Positions 1 through 8,262 of a stretch of 33,700 nt of DNA are shown piece after piece (the first letter of the stretch is position 1; every line of letters starts with the position of its first letter). The position numbers and the translations under genes were made by a program. The DNA is taken from assembly GCA_947259105.1 (NCBI GenBank), contig CAMYKU010000050.1, positions 1 to 33,700 on the forward strand, in the 5' to 3' direction. The stretch comes from an uncultured Alphaproteobacteria bacterium. Its GTDB lineage: Bacteria; Pseudomonadota; Alphaproteobacteria; UBA8366; JADFVY01. Below the pieces are notes generated by a model. It saw only the letters and a list, made by a program, of their open reading frames with translations, ran no database searches and was not told where the DNA came from.

Positions 1-136
1 CCAACCGTGCCATCGCCAAACTCCCTCTCCATCCATACAAAGAGTCTGACACAGCCAACTGAATCGGTGATAGTGCGAACTTCAGATTCGGGACACTAGA
101 GTATTGTCCGTTCAGTTGGAATCGGTTCCGGCCATC

Positions 137-252
137 GGCGCGACCTCATACTTCGAGACGGGCCTTGCGGCCCTCCTCAGCATGAGGGAACAGGCGTTGG
201 AGCCTCATGCTGAGGAACCCCGAAGGGGCGTCTCGAAGTATGAGGTCGCGCC
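137..252. repeat. Dispersed palindromic repeat, inverted pair
   Basis: A perfect 24-bp inverted repeat (137-160 against 229-252) encloses a second 14-bp inverted repeat (174-187 against 203-216). Read as units, two head-to-head copies of a roughly 43-bp sequence (144-187 on minus, 203-245 on plus) start CCTCATGCTGAGGA and end CGTCTCGAAGTATGAGG. A third, variant copy lies near 2049-2089, so this is a dispersed family rather than a local hairpin. I saw no gene in 1-136 or 253-324. It may also act as a terminator for whatever lies to the left. Confidence 0.8.
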
Positions 253-324
253 GGTCCAATCGTCCCCAACATAACGAACTTGGCGATCACCACACTAGGG
301 AGAATCCGTCGCCGCTGCGGTCCG

Positions 325-657
325 TCAGTCTTGTTGGGTTGCCCGCTTCCCTGTGGCTTTTGCGCGGCTCTCCTTCTTCAGCGGCCGGCCGACCGGGCAG
401 ACCTGCTGCAGGAAGCCGTTCAGCGTGTTGACGAGGTTGTCCTCGACCAGGCTGTAATGGATGAACTGCCCGCGCCGCTCGCTGGACACCAGCCCGGCAT
501 TCTCCAGCACGCTGAGATGCTTCGAGAGCGACGGCTTGGAAATCTCGAACCGCTGCGCAATCTCGCCGGCCGTCAGGCTGGCGGCCGAGAGGTAGGCGAG
601 GATCCGCCGCCGCACGTCCGACGACAGGGCGTCGAACACCTTCGTTACGTTCTGCAT
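325..657 (-). CDS. ArsR-family winged-helix repressor
   Basis: This 110-aa protein is a one-domain ArsR/SdpR-type DNA-binding repressor. An opening helix (MQNVTKVFDALSSDVRRRIL) leads to a helix-turn-helix around residues 27-50, with GEIAQRF then SKPSLSKHLSVLENAGLV as recognition helix, and a beta wing (SSERRGQFIHYSL). The length is normal. The only cysteine is in the tail (VCPVG), so neither a CXC metal site nor the two-cysteine sulfide-sensing pair of BigR/SqrR is present; the nearest description is SdpR-like with unknown ligand. It is divergent from the DCC protein gene, and the shared spacer carries a symmetric AT-rich operator candidate, which suggests autoregulation and control of that neighbour. 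The basic tail after residue 93 is unlike the core and probably disordered. Confidence 0.88.
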   Translation of the reverse strand: MQNVTKVFDALSSDVRRRILAYLSAASLTAGEIAQRFEISKPSLSKHLSVLENAGLVSSERRGQFIHYSLVEDNLVNTLNGFLQQVCPVGRPLKKESRAKATGKRATQQD

Positions 658-674
658 GTCGGTTCCCGCGCCTG

Positions 675-725
675 TAATTAGATAATTGACTAATTAGGCA
701 ATTGATGTCATAACCGGATAATTAG
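675..725. promoter_or_regulatory. Candidate ArsR operator in the divergent spacer
   Basis: TAATTAG at 675-681 and CTAATTA at 690-696 form an inverted repeat with an 8-nt spacer. Further TAATTAG copies occur at 691-697 and 719-725. ArsR-family repressors bind AT-rich dyads of this size close to their own promoters. The location between the ArsR gene and the divergent DCC gene supports an operator, though binding is inferred. Confidence 0.55.
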
Positions 726-773
726 CCATTTCGCTAAACATATTACTCCGGAACCCGCGGGGCAAGGTCTGTG

Positions 774-1202
774 ATGGACAAAGAGAAAGAGCAGGACGTC
801 GAGGTGGTGTACGATGACAAGTGTCCCGTGTGCCGCGCCTACTGCAAGCGCATCAGGCTCGCCGACCCGGGGCGCAACCTGGTTCTCGTCGACGCGAGGG
901 TGCCCGGCGAAACGGTCAGCGAGATCTCGAGGCGGGGCCTCGATATCAACGAGGGCATGGCGGTCACGGTCGACGGGACGCTCTATTACGGAAGCGAAGC
1001 GATTCACGAGCTGACCCGGCTCGCCGAAGAGACGGGCCCGTTCGGCCGGCTCAACCGCCTGCTGTTCGGCTCGCCCCGGCTGTCGCGCTACACCTATCCC
1101 CTTGGAAAACTTGCCCGCAACATCCTGCTGCGGCTCATCGGCGTCGAGAAGATCCGCCACCCGAAGCCGGGTGACGGCGCAGGCATGGGCCCGGCGCGCT
1201 GA
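774..1202 (+). CDS. DCC-family (DUF393) thiol-disulfide oxidoreductase-like protein
   Basis: This protein of about 142 aa belongs to the DCC family. It opens with a beta strand and the signature VVYDDKCPVC, which places a CXXC pair (about C17 and C20) in a thioredoxin-like position. The family name comes from the conserved D-x-x-C-x-x-C. No signal peptide is visible, so it is probably cytoplasmic or membrane-peripheral. The tail (RYTYPLGKLARNILLRLIG) is hydrophobic and basic, a feature seen in many DCC proteins. GTG at 771 directly precedes the ATG at 774 and either could start translation; AAGG lies about 8-10 nt upstream. The substrate is unknown. Its divergent position from the ArsR gene suggests repression by that protein. 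Confidence 0.82.
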   Translation: MDKEKEQDVEVVYDDKCPVCRAYCKRIRLADPGRNLVLVDARVPGETVSEISRRGLDINEGMAVTVDGTLYYGSEAIHELTRLAEETGPFGRLNRLLFGSPRLSRYTYPLGKLARNILLRLIGVEKIRHPKPGDGAGMGPAR

Positions 1203-1276
1203 TACGGACTCCCGGTCCGCCGCCCGGCGTTGAGTGGCGAGGGTGGCGCCGGCTTTCGCCGGCAGGTTTCCTTTGT

Positions 1277-1376
1277 CCCCCTCCCCCTGCCCCCTCCCAC
1301 CGGGGGAGGGGGTAATTTATTGTTTTAAAACAAAATATATCCCTCCCCCTTGATGGGGGAGGGCAGGGTGGGGGTG
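1277..1376. repeat. C/G-tract palindromic repeat pair around an AT-rich palindrome
   Basis: Two oppositely oriented copies of a C-tract/G-tract hairpin (1277-1312 and 1341-1376, cores CCCTCCCCC and GGGGGAGGG) flank the perfect 14-bp palindrome TTGTTTTAAAACAA (1320-1333). The same tract family recurs at 1953-2048. It resembles mobile palindromes spread through many alphaproteobacterial genomes. No gene was found in 1203-1590. Confidence 0.7.
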
Positions 1377-1446
1377 GAAATCACCGCCATGACGGAGGAA
1401 GCCGCTGCGCGGACCCGCGATGACGCGAGCGGATCGCCCCCTACGA

Positions 1447-1483
1447 CGTCATCGCGAGGCGGCGCAGCCGACGCGGCAACCCC
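1447..1483. repeat. Possible dispersed repeat of the GTCATTGCGAGG type
   Basis: The stretch starting GTCATCGCGAGGCGGCG and ending GCGGCAACCCC matches, from memory, the widespread intergenic motif GTCATTGCGAGG...GAAGCAATCC. A motif resembling TATGCTGTCCCC, which I associate with REP or IS200-like sequences, follows at about 1559-1570. Both assignments rest on recall of the motifs, not on a search. Confidence 0.35.
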
Positions 1484-1590
1484 GTTGCGCAGTTCCGGCA
1501 GTTCCGGGGCCAGTATACTTATCGCCCTCATCCGAGAAAGCCGAGCGCTTCAGTTACATATGCTGTCCCCAGAACCCCGGCGATCCCCGG

Positions 1591-1815
1591 CTATCCCGCC
1601 GGACTCCCGGCCAGGCTCTGCCAAATGGCGCCGATCAGGCCGGTGAAATCCGCAGCGTAGTGCCAAAGCCCCACCGGCACACCGAGCGCCACAACCCAGA
1701 ACAGGAGCCAGTAGAGCGCCGAGAACCGCCCGGCCAGGGATTCGCGTTCGGCGTCTTGCCGGGCGCAGCGCGCGTCGACCCTGTGCAGGACGTCGGTGAG
1801 CCAGTCGTCGCTCAC
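1591..1815 (-). CDS. Small single-pass membrane protein of unknown function
   Basis: I take this as a 74-aa protein starting at GTG 1815 (VSDDWLTDVLHRVDARCARQ). AAGGAGG sits 5 nt upstream of that GTG, which is an optimal Shine-Dalgarno. The longer reading to 1968 would translate part of the C/G-tract repeat into a low-complexity GGGGTTGGAGK leader, and its other ATGs (1908, 1872) lack a comparable ribosome site. The charged N-terminal half could form a short helix. It is followed by one transmembrane segment, about residues 34-52 (ALYWLLFWVVALGVPVGLW), and a short hydrophobic tail. I do not recognise the family. It stands alone between repeat clusters. Confidence 0.6.
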   Translation of the reverse strand: MSDDWLTDVLHRVDARCARQDAERESLAGRFSALYWLLFWVVALGVPVGLWHYAADFTGLIGAIWQSLAGSPAG

Positions 1816-1952
1816 GCTTGCCTCCTTCTGTCCGCTTTTTTTGAACAGTAGCACGGCGTTACGCGATTTCATCCCGAATTCCGGGAATAGTGCACTTGTT
1901 TCCCTCATCAGGAGACCTTTGCACGAATTCCTTTTCCCGGCTCCGCCTGTCG

Positions 1953-2096
1953 TCCCACCCCCTCCCAACCCTCCCCCGCCCAGGCGGGAGAGGGCTTAAC
2001 TGATTGCGGCGCAAAGATAAAAGCCTCTCTCCCTTGAGAGGGGGAGGGCCTCATCCTGAGGAGGGCCGCAGGCCCGTCTCGAAGGATGGGCAGGGG
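1953..2096. repeat. Composite of two dispersed palindrome families
   Basis: The C-tract/G-tract family appears at 1953-1995 and 2023-2048. It runs directly into a copy of the family seen at 137-252 (2049-2089, starting CCTCATCCTGAGGAGGG and continuing GCCCGTCTCGAAGGATG). Repeats inserted next to or into one another suggest this gap tolerates insertion. No gene is seen in 2097-2215. Confidence 0.65.
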
Positions 2097-2215
2097 GTGA
2101 CGCCCGGTATTCGGTTCCGTAGAAAGGCCTTCATCAGAGAAAGCCCAGCAATTCATCCAGGTGTACCCCCCGAGAATTTCCTCACGTGTTACGGCGCGGC
2201 CCCGCCGCGCCTGCG

Positions 2216-2728
2216 TCAGTTGAGGCGCCGGCGCTCCGCCGCGCGGCCGTTCGCCGCCTCCGCCGCCTGTCCGTTCGCCGCCCCCTTGCCAGCCTCCCCG
2301 CCGTTCTCGCCCGCCTTCGCCCGCGTCGGCCAGGCGGGCCAGGCGGGGCCCGGGGGTTTCGGGCGCCGGGGCGGGCGCTTGCCCCAGCGTTTGGCCTCCT
2401 CTTTTTCCCGTTGCCAGTCTTTCTCCTCCAGCCGCTCCGTGCGTTCCCGCACTTCCGTGCGGTCCTCGGCGGCGATGCGGCGGCGGTCCAGAGCGTCGCT
2501 CTGGCGCTGGAACAGGTGCAGCAGGCGCGCCGCCTCGCGCAGGTAGCGGGCCTCGATCTCCGGGTGCTCGGCCGCCACCTCGGCGGCGCGGGCAAGGCAG
2601 CGCATGGCGGCCTAGTGCACGGCCGCCATCTGTTCGACGAGCATCGCCTCCAGCGCGTCGCCCGGCCGCGCCTCGGCGAGGAAGGCCGGGGCGGTCTTCG
2701 GCTCGTCCATACATGCGGTATCCGTCAT
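2216..2728 (-). pseudogene. Small hypothetical gene interrupted by an in-frame amber stop
   Basis: Two minus-strand open stretches are in the same frame and separated only by TAG at 2612-2614. The first (38 aa from ATG 2728, with AAGGA 7 nt upstream) ends AMLVEQMAAVH. The second begins AAMRCLARAAEVAAEHPEI and runs to 2216. The junction reads smoothly as one helix, resembling a family of short alphaproteobacterial proteins with a helical MLVEQMAAVH...ARLLHLFQRQSDALDRRR core, an ordered middle and a charged, low-complexity tail (RWGKRPPRRPKPPGP, then Ala/Gly-rich). I recall that family only as hypothetical and sometimes phage-linked. A start at ATG 2605 without the N-terminal part is possible, but it has no good ribosome site. 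Function is unknown. Confidence 0.6.
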
Positions 2729-2762
2729 GACATCGTCCTTTCCCGAGTCGGTTGAAGGTTGA

Positions 2763-2931
2763 ACCACAGAGGCACAGAGACACCGGGGGCGGCGGTGGGT
2801 CCGTGCGATTCCGCGGGACACACAGGCCGCGCGCAGGGCCGTATTCATTGCCTTGCGGGCGGCAGGCCGTATGCGGGCGCGCAAGGCCGCTGCGACCGCT
2901 CGGTCCCTCTGTGTCTCTGTGACTCTGTGGT
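2763..2931. repeat. MITE-like element with ACCACAGAG inverted ends
   Basis: A 21-bp terminal inverted repeat (2763-2783 against 2911-2931, one mismatch) of the form ACCACAGAGNCACAGAGACAC encloses about 127 bp of non-coding sequence. From memory, such ACCACAGAG ends are spread across many unrelated bacterial genomes. The element lies just upstream of the interrupted gene's start and may carry or have displaced its promoter. Confidence 0.6.
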
Positions 2932-3275
2932 GAAAAAATCGGGTGCAGTTCCCCGACTCTGGCGAGTATACGGATTGCAGGGTCTACCTTCAAACAAAAC
3001 GGCCCGACCCACGCTCAGCCGGCCGCCGGGCTGGCCCCGGAAGCGCCGCTGCGGATTTCAATCCGCAGCGTATGGCGGCGGCCGGCCCCTGATCGCGGCC
3101 ATCCCGCTGCGCTACTCTCGACCATCCGCATGGCGCCATGGGGCGCGCATCGCAGATGCGCACCCCTCTCCCGGCGCCATCCCGCCATGCGGGGTGTCCG
3201 GCATGGGGCGCCCAAAGGCGCAGAAAACGCCGGTGCATGGGGTTGTTTCACGGGTTTCGGCCGGACGGGCGGCGA
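2932..3275. other. Gene-free gap with short palindromes
   Basis: No credible gene is present. The stretch includes a perfect 10-bp hairpin at 3048-3069 (GCTGCGGATT, 2-nt loop, AATCCGCAGC) and runs of GCGCATC/GATGCGC-type sequence at about 3137-3165. Open frames across it are short, Arg/Gly/Pro-rich and have no ribosome sites, so they are treated as chance. Confidence 0.5.
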
Positions 3276-3403
3276 TCACGCGTCCTCGAATTCCGCGATC
3301 GCCGCAAGAAAGACATCCGCGAACTGCTCCAGCTTCGCCTGGCCGACGCCGAAGACGTCCGCGAAACTCTCCCGATCCGTGGGCCGGCGGGCGGCCATGT
3401 CGA

Positions 3404-4978
<1,575 letters not shown>

Positions 4979-5173
4979 GGTCGCGGAACTCCATTTTCGC
5001 GGGACTCACTGTCCCGATCTTAGACAGGACCTGGAGACCCTGTCCAATCCGCGCGGCACGAAATCCGGTCCGTGCGGCATTCCGTATCGGCGGGTCCCAG
5101 CGGGTCACGCCGATGACCGGCGCTGTGGCTCCTGAAAGCTGAGTCTTTGCGTGGCAGGACTTGGCATTACCCC

Positions 5174-5209
5174 AAAAAAGGGGCCGGGGCGGAAATCCGC
5201 GCCCGGCCC
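5174..5209 (-). terminator. Rho-independent terminator of the cytochrome operon
   Basis: On the minus strand a 12-13 bp GC stem (arms 5196-5209 and 5181-5193, one bulged base) with a tiny A/T loop is followed by six T residues (5179-5174). It lies 48 nt after the cytochrome b stop codon, so it ends the DUF302-OTR-cytochrome b transcript. The rest of 4979-5256 shows no gene; it should contain the recQ promoter. Confidence 0.85.
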
Positions 5210-5256
5210 AGTTTCCCTGCGGCTTGTTCTGGGGGCAAGTACAGGTGTGGATTCGG

Positions 5257-5853
5257 TTAGACTTCTTCGTACCCGGTGATCATGGCCTTGATGTGCGATG
5301 TCGGCGTGTGTCCCGTCGTTGCGAAGTAGACGTGGACCACGAAGAACAACAGCATCAGGAAGGCCGCCACGGTGTGGACGAAAGCGACTGCGGCGAGGCT
5401 CAGCCCGTCGAGTCCGAGCGCCGGCCATGCCGAATAGTAGAGATACAGCAGCCCGCTTATCCAGATCGCCGGATTTATGATCAGCTTGACGAACAGATAG
5501 GCCAGACGCTGCAGCGGATTGTGCTTGGTCAGCGTGGTCGGGCGGAACGGGTGCGGGGCGTCGCTGAAGATGCCCGTCAGGTAGTAACGGAGCATCGCCA
5601 TCAGCTTGTCCACCGTCGGGATGTACTGACGCCATTCCCCGGTGGTGAAGTGCCAGAAGATGGCAAACACCCACAGCCCGATCAGAAGCCAGGCGGCGGT
5701 GGTATGCACCTCCTGTGCCGACTCGTAACCAAGCAGGCTGTAAGTCCCGTGGATTTCGAAGCCGGTGACGCCCATGACGATGATCAACGCCGCCTGCGCC
5801 CAGTGCCAGAAACGTTCGAAGCGCTTGAAGATATAGATTCGTGTGGCTTCCAT
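5257..5853 (-). CDS. Cytochrome b561-type membrane subunit partnering OTR
   Basis: This 198-aa integral membrane protein resembles the b-type cytochrome subunits of hydrogenases, formate dehydrogenases and thiosulfate reductases, which pass electrons between quinone and a periplasmic partner. Four hydrophobic helices are visible (about 17-35, 51-69, 128-146, 154-178). Candidate heme histidines lie in FWHW (H17), VHTT (H50), IFWHF (H68), FVHTV and VVHVY. It starts 4 nt after the OTR stop codon, with AGAGGAG overlapping the OTR end, so the two are translationally linked. The pairing with a multiheme cytochrome c that has its own membrane anchor points to a quinone-linked complex facing the periplasm. 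The direction of electron flow is not evident from sequence. The length is close to that of the family (about 200-220 aa). Confidence 0.85.
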   Translation of the reverse strand: MEATRIYIFKRFERFWHWAQAALIIVMGVTGFEIHGTYSLLGYESAQEVHTTAAWLLIGLWVFAIFWHFTTGEWRQYIPTVDKLMAMLRYYLTGIFSDAPHPFRPTTLTKHNPLQRLAYLFVKLIINPAIWISGLLYLYYSAWPALGLDGLSLAAVAFVHTVAAFLMLLFFVVHVYFATTGHTPTSHIKAMITGYEEV

Positions 5854-5857
5854 GACG

Positions 5858-7489
5858 CTAACTCCTCTTGGTATGGGCGTAGTAACGAGCCGCCCCGTGC
5901 CCTAGCACGGCGAGCAACGCAAGCAGGGCAGCTGCCCAGCCCAGGAAATCCAGCCAGCCGGTCCGGTCCCGTCCCGGCATGTAGACGCCTTCGATACCCT
6001 CGAGGCGGCCGTTGCGGCTGTGACATTCCTCGCAGGTTACGGCGTCGTCCTTGGGGGCGACCATATGCGTGATCGGCCAGGCCATTTCAGTCTCAACGAA
6101 GCCCATCTCGCCGCTGTAGGTCGCGCCCACGGCGGCCATGCCGGCCTGCAGGGCCTTGTCCCAGTCGTAGTTGCGCCAGTAGGCCGAGTCGTCCTTGCCG
6201 AAGGTATGCACGACGGCCAGGGTCTGAAGCCCCTTGTCATAGGGCTGCTTGCCGCGCATCACCTTGAACGGCCAGATACGCGAGTCGGGATCGTCGGGGC
6301 CGCCGCCATACTTGTTGATGGAGACGATTTCACTGCCGTCGACGGTATCGCCGAACAGGGTGTAGTCCGCCGTCCCGTTGAACCAGCGGTACTCGGGGAT
6401 CACGTGCTCGCCCCAAGCGAAGTCGCCCTTCATGCCGGAATAGACTTCCAGCCCCTTGCCGTTGCGGATCTTCAGGGGCTGGCCGTTTTCGTCGAGCCGG
6501 CCCGCCGTGGACCAGTCCCACCACATTTTCGTGTTGTAGCCGCCGCGGGCGAAGCGCGGCACGTGGCAGGTCGCGCAGGCGATCTTGTCGGTGTGTTCGT
6601 TGAGCTTGCTGTTGGAAGACGCGGGATGCGGCTCCATGCCGTGGCAGGATTCGCATGTCGCCCGGGTTCCGTCGGTGCGTCCCGGGATATCGATGCCGCT
6701 GGTGTCCTTGGCTATGGTTGTATAGCGGCTGCCCTGCACTGCATGGGCGTCGCCCGAATGGCAGCTCGAACAGGTGAAGTTCAAGCGCTCCGGGCTCATG
6801 TGGATGTCCAGATACCGGCCCGGCTCGATTAGGGACAGATCCAGATCGCCATGCTTGATCGCATTGCCGCCGCCGCCGAGGAAGTGGCAGGTGCCGCAAT
6901 TGCGCCGGCTGGTGGGACCGACATTCTGGGCCACCTTGGCGAGGTCTGGGGGCTGCATCATCCGGCCGCTGCCCACCGGCCATTCGGTGGGCACGTAGGC
7001 AGGGTGCCCGGCGCCGGCAGGAAACTTCCGGTAGCCGCCCGTGGTGTCGTGGCAAACGAGGCAATCCACGTTGGCCTCGCTGTTGAAGTCGAACTTGCCG
7101 TCCTTCCACCCGTAGCCGATGTGGCAGCTGGTGCAGCGGGCTTCATTGGACACGACGGATCCGCAGAAGTTATTGATGATGTTGCGTTTCCCAAGCTGTT
7201 CCCCGTTCGTGGGATTGACCACGCTCCAGGTCCAGTGCTTGGTCTTGTGGAGCTGCTTGCTTGCCTCGGTGTGGCATTGCAGGCAGGCCCTGGTGACCTC
7301 CGGACCCGTGCCGAAGGGGCCTTTGAGTTCCTTAAACTTGCTGTGATCCGCCGTCGAGACTTTCGGGGCTTCCGAGCCTTCGTCGCTCGTGGCGGCCCAG
7401 GCGCCGCCCGCGCCGAGTGCGAGCGCCAACGCGAGGACGGATAGGAAAGCCGTAAGATGGCGGAGGATTGCTGTGTTGCAGGTACGCAT
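5858..7489 (-). CDS. otr: Octaheme tetrathionate-reductase-family cytochrome c (OTR)
   Basis: This 543-aa exported multiheme cytochrome has exactly eight CXXCH heme sites, starting at residues 69, 119, 143, 198, 240, 279, 305 and 486. The N-terminus is a Sec signal peptide (about 1-32, ending AWAATS). The order and flanking text (TADHSKFKELKGPF, NNFCGS, the long gap between hemes 7 and 8) match the octaheme tetrathionate reductase family, structurally known from Shewanella, where an unusual Lys-ligated heme forms the active site. That enzyme reduces tetrathionate, nitrite and hydroxylamine in vitro; its role in cells is unsettled. Here the C-terminus adds a transmembrane anchor (about 511-535) after the last heme. 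It lies in an operon behind a DUF302 gene (57-nt gap) and ahead of a cytochrome b gene. AAAGGAG precedes the ATG. Substrate and direction remain open. Confidence 0.92.
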   Translation of the reverse strand: MRTCNTAILRHLTAFLSVLALALALGAGGAWAATSDEGSEAPKVSTADHSKFKELKGPFGTGPEVTRACLQCHTEASKQLHKTKHWTWSVVNPTNGEQLGKRNIINNFCGSVVSNEARCTSCHIGYGWKDGKFDFNSEANVDCLVCHDTTGGYRKFPAGAGHPAYVPTEWPVGSGRMMQPPDLAKVAQNVGPTSRRNCGTCHFLGGGGNAIKHGDLDLSLIEPGRYLDIHMSPERLNFTCSSCHSGDAHAVQGSRYTTIAKDTSGIDIPGRTDGTRATCESCHGMEPHPASSNSKLNEHTDKIACATCHVPRFARGGYNTKMWWDWSTAGRLDENGQPLKIRNGKGLEVYSGMKGDFAWGEHVIPEYRWFNGTADYTLFGDTVDGSEIVSINKYGGGPDDPDSRIWPFKVMRGKQPYDKGLQTLAVVHTFGKDDSAYWRNYDWDKALQAGMAAVGATYSGEMGFVETEMAWPITHMVAPKDDAVTCEECHSRNGRLEGIEGVYMPGRDRTGWLDFLGWAAALLALLAVLGHGAARYYAHTKRS

Positions 7490-7546
7490 TGTCCTGCTCC
7501 TTTGATTCTAGCCTGAAAATATGACCTGCGTCGATCGGATGAACGG

Positions 7547-8098
7547 TTAGCAGCCGCCCAGATCCTGCAGGCCGCCCTTGCCGGTTCCGCCGCCGCCGCC
7601 GCCAGGCTTGCCGCTGACCAGCGGAGGCGCAGGCTTGGACGGATCGAAGGTGATGAACTTCTGCTGGTCGGCCGCGACGTTACTCATGACCGAGGCCACG
7701 GTGGAGCCGAAAAGCTGTCCCATGAGCCCTGTGTTCATCATGCCGATATAGACCTTCCCGTCCGACTTTTCGTACACGGTGATCGTGCACGGCATCAGGA
7801 TTGAAAGGATGCGGGTGCTGTCCTCTTTGAGGATCGGCTTGGAGTAGTCCGGCTTGCAGGCTTCCACCAGCAGCACGTTCGGCACAGTCGCACCGAGCCG
7901 GCGGATGGTGTTGGAGGGGCTGCGAAGTCCGGATAGATCCCATCCGGCTTCCTGAATATTGCCTTGAATCCGTGCAGCGGTTTCTTCTATTCCGAAGGGA
8001 CTCGGGTATTCTTGGACCATCAGCGAACCGCCCACCTGCCATGTCATAACGGCCGTGAACAGGATTCCGACGAAGAACCCGATGATTGCCTTTTTCAT
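7547..8098 (-). CDS. Membrane-anchored DUF302 protein with glycine-rich Cys-ended tail
   Basis: The first gene of the cytochrome operon encodes 183 aa. An N-terminal signal-anchor (about 4-27, IIGFFVGILFTAVMTW) is followed by a DUF302 domain (about 33-155) with the family's paired cysteines: C81 in LLVEACKPDYS and C104 in SILMPCTITVYE. The tail is unusual: PSKPAPPLVSGKP, six glycines, TGKGG, then LQDLGGC with cysteine as the final residue. DUF302 proteins often lie beside sulfur-oxidation and thioredoxin-like genes, but their reaction is not established. I infer a periplasmic domain tethered to the membrane, possibly handling thiol or persulfide intermediates for OTR. TAGGAG lies 8 nt before the ATG. 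Whether the last cysteine is modified or disulfide-bonded cannot be told. Confidence 0.8.
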   Translation of the reverse strand: MKKAIIGFFVGILFTAVMTWQVGGSLMVQEYPSPFGIEETAARIQGNIQEAGWDLSGLRSPSNTIRRLGATVPNVLLVEACKPDYSKPILKEDSTRILSILMPCTITVYEKSDGKVYIGMMNTGLMGQLFGSTVASVMSNVAADQQKFITFDPSKPAPPLVSGKPGGGGGGTGKGGLQDLGGC

Positions 8099-8137
8099 GA
8101 TCAGAACTCCTACAGGGAAATTAGTGATTGCTTATAT

Positions 8138-8156
8138 ACTATATTTCTAATATAGT
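8138..8156. promoter_or_regulatory. 8-3-8 palindrome in the divergent AT-rich promoter region
   Basis: ACTATATT, a 3-nt spacer TCT and AATATAGT form a perfect inverted repeat. It lies 40 nt upstream of the DUF302 start and about 107 nt upstream of the divergent thioredoxin-fold gene. The surrounding 8118-8220 is strikingly AT-rich compared with the rest of the window. The size and symmetry suit a dimeric regulator (ArsR or Crp/Fnr class in general terms), but no known consensus was recognised. Confidence 0.5.
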
Positions 8157-8262
8157 CAAGTAAATTGTTGTAATTAAATAATTTCCTACTATTTTACTCA
8201 TGTATACGTGTGGATAAGGTTAAACGCCCGACACGGGCGTGCCGGTGAAGGAGAGAACCGCA

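Noticed and set aside
325..657. BigR/SqrR-type sulfide sensor for the OTR operon
   Set aside because: The protein has a single cysteine in the tail, not the pair needed for persulfide sensing, and its operator candidate differs from the palindrome at the OTR promoter.
2612..2614. The TAG codon as a pyrrolysine site, prompted by the MttB-family gene in the same window
   Set aside because: The MttB-like gene itself has no in-frame TAG, no pyl genes are visible, other genes here end in TAG, and the interrupted protein is not a methyltransferase.
2990..3251. Short minus-strand reading frames with RDGAGRGVRICDARP-type text
   Set aside because: No ribosome site and strong compositional bias; such text recurs in GC-rich non-coding repeats.
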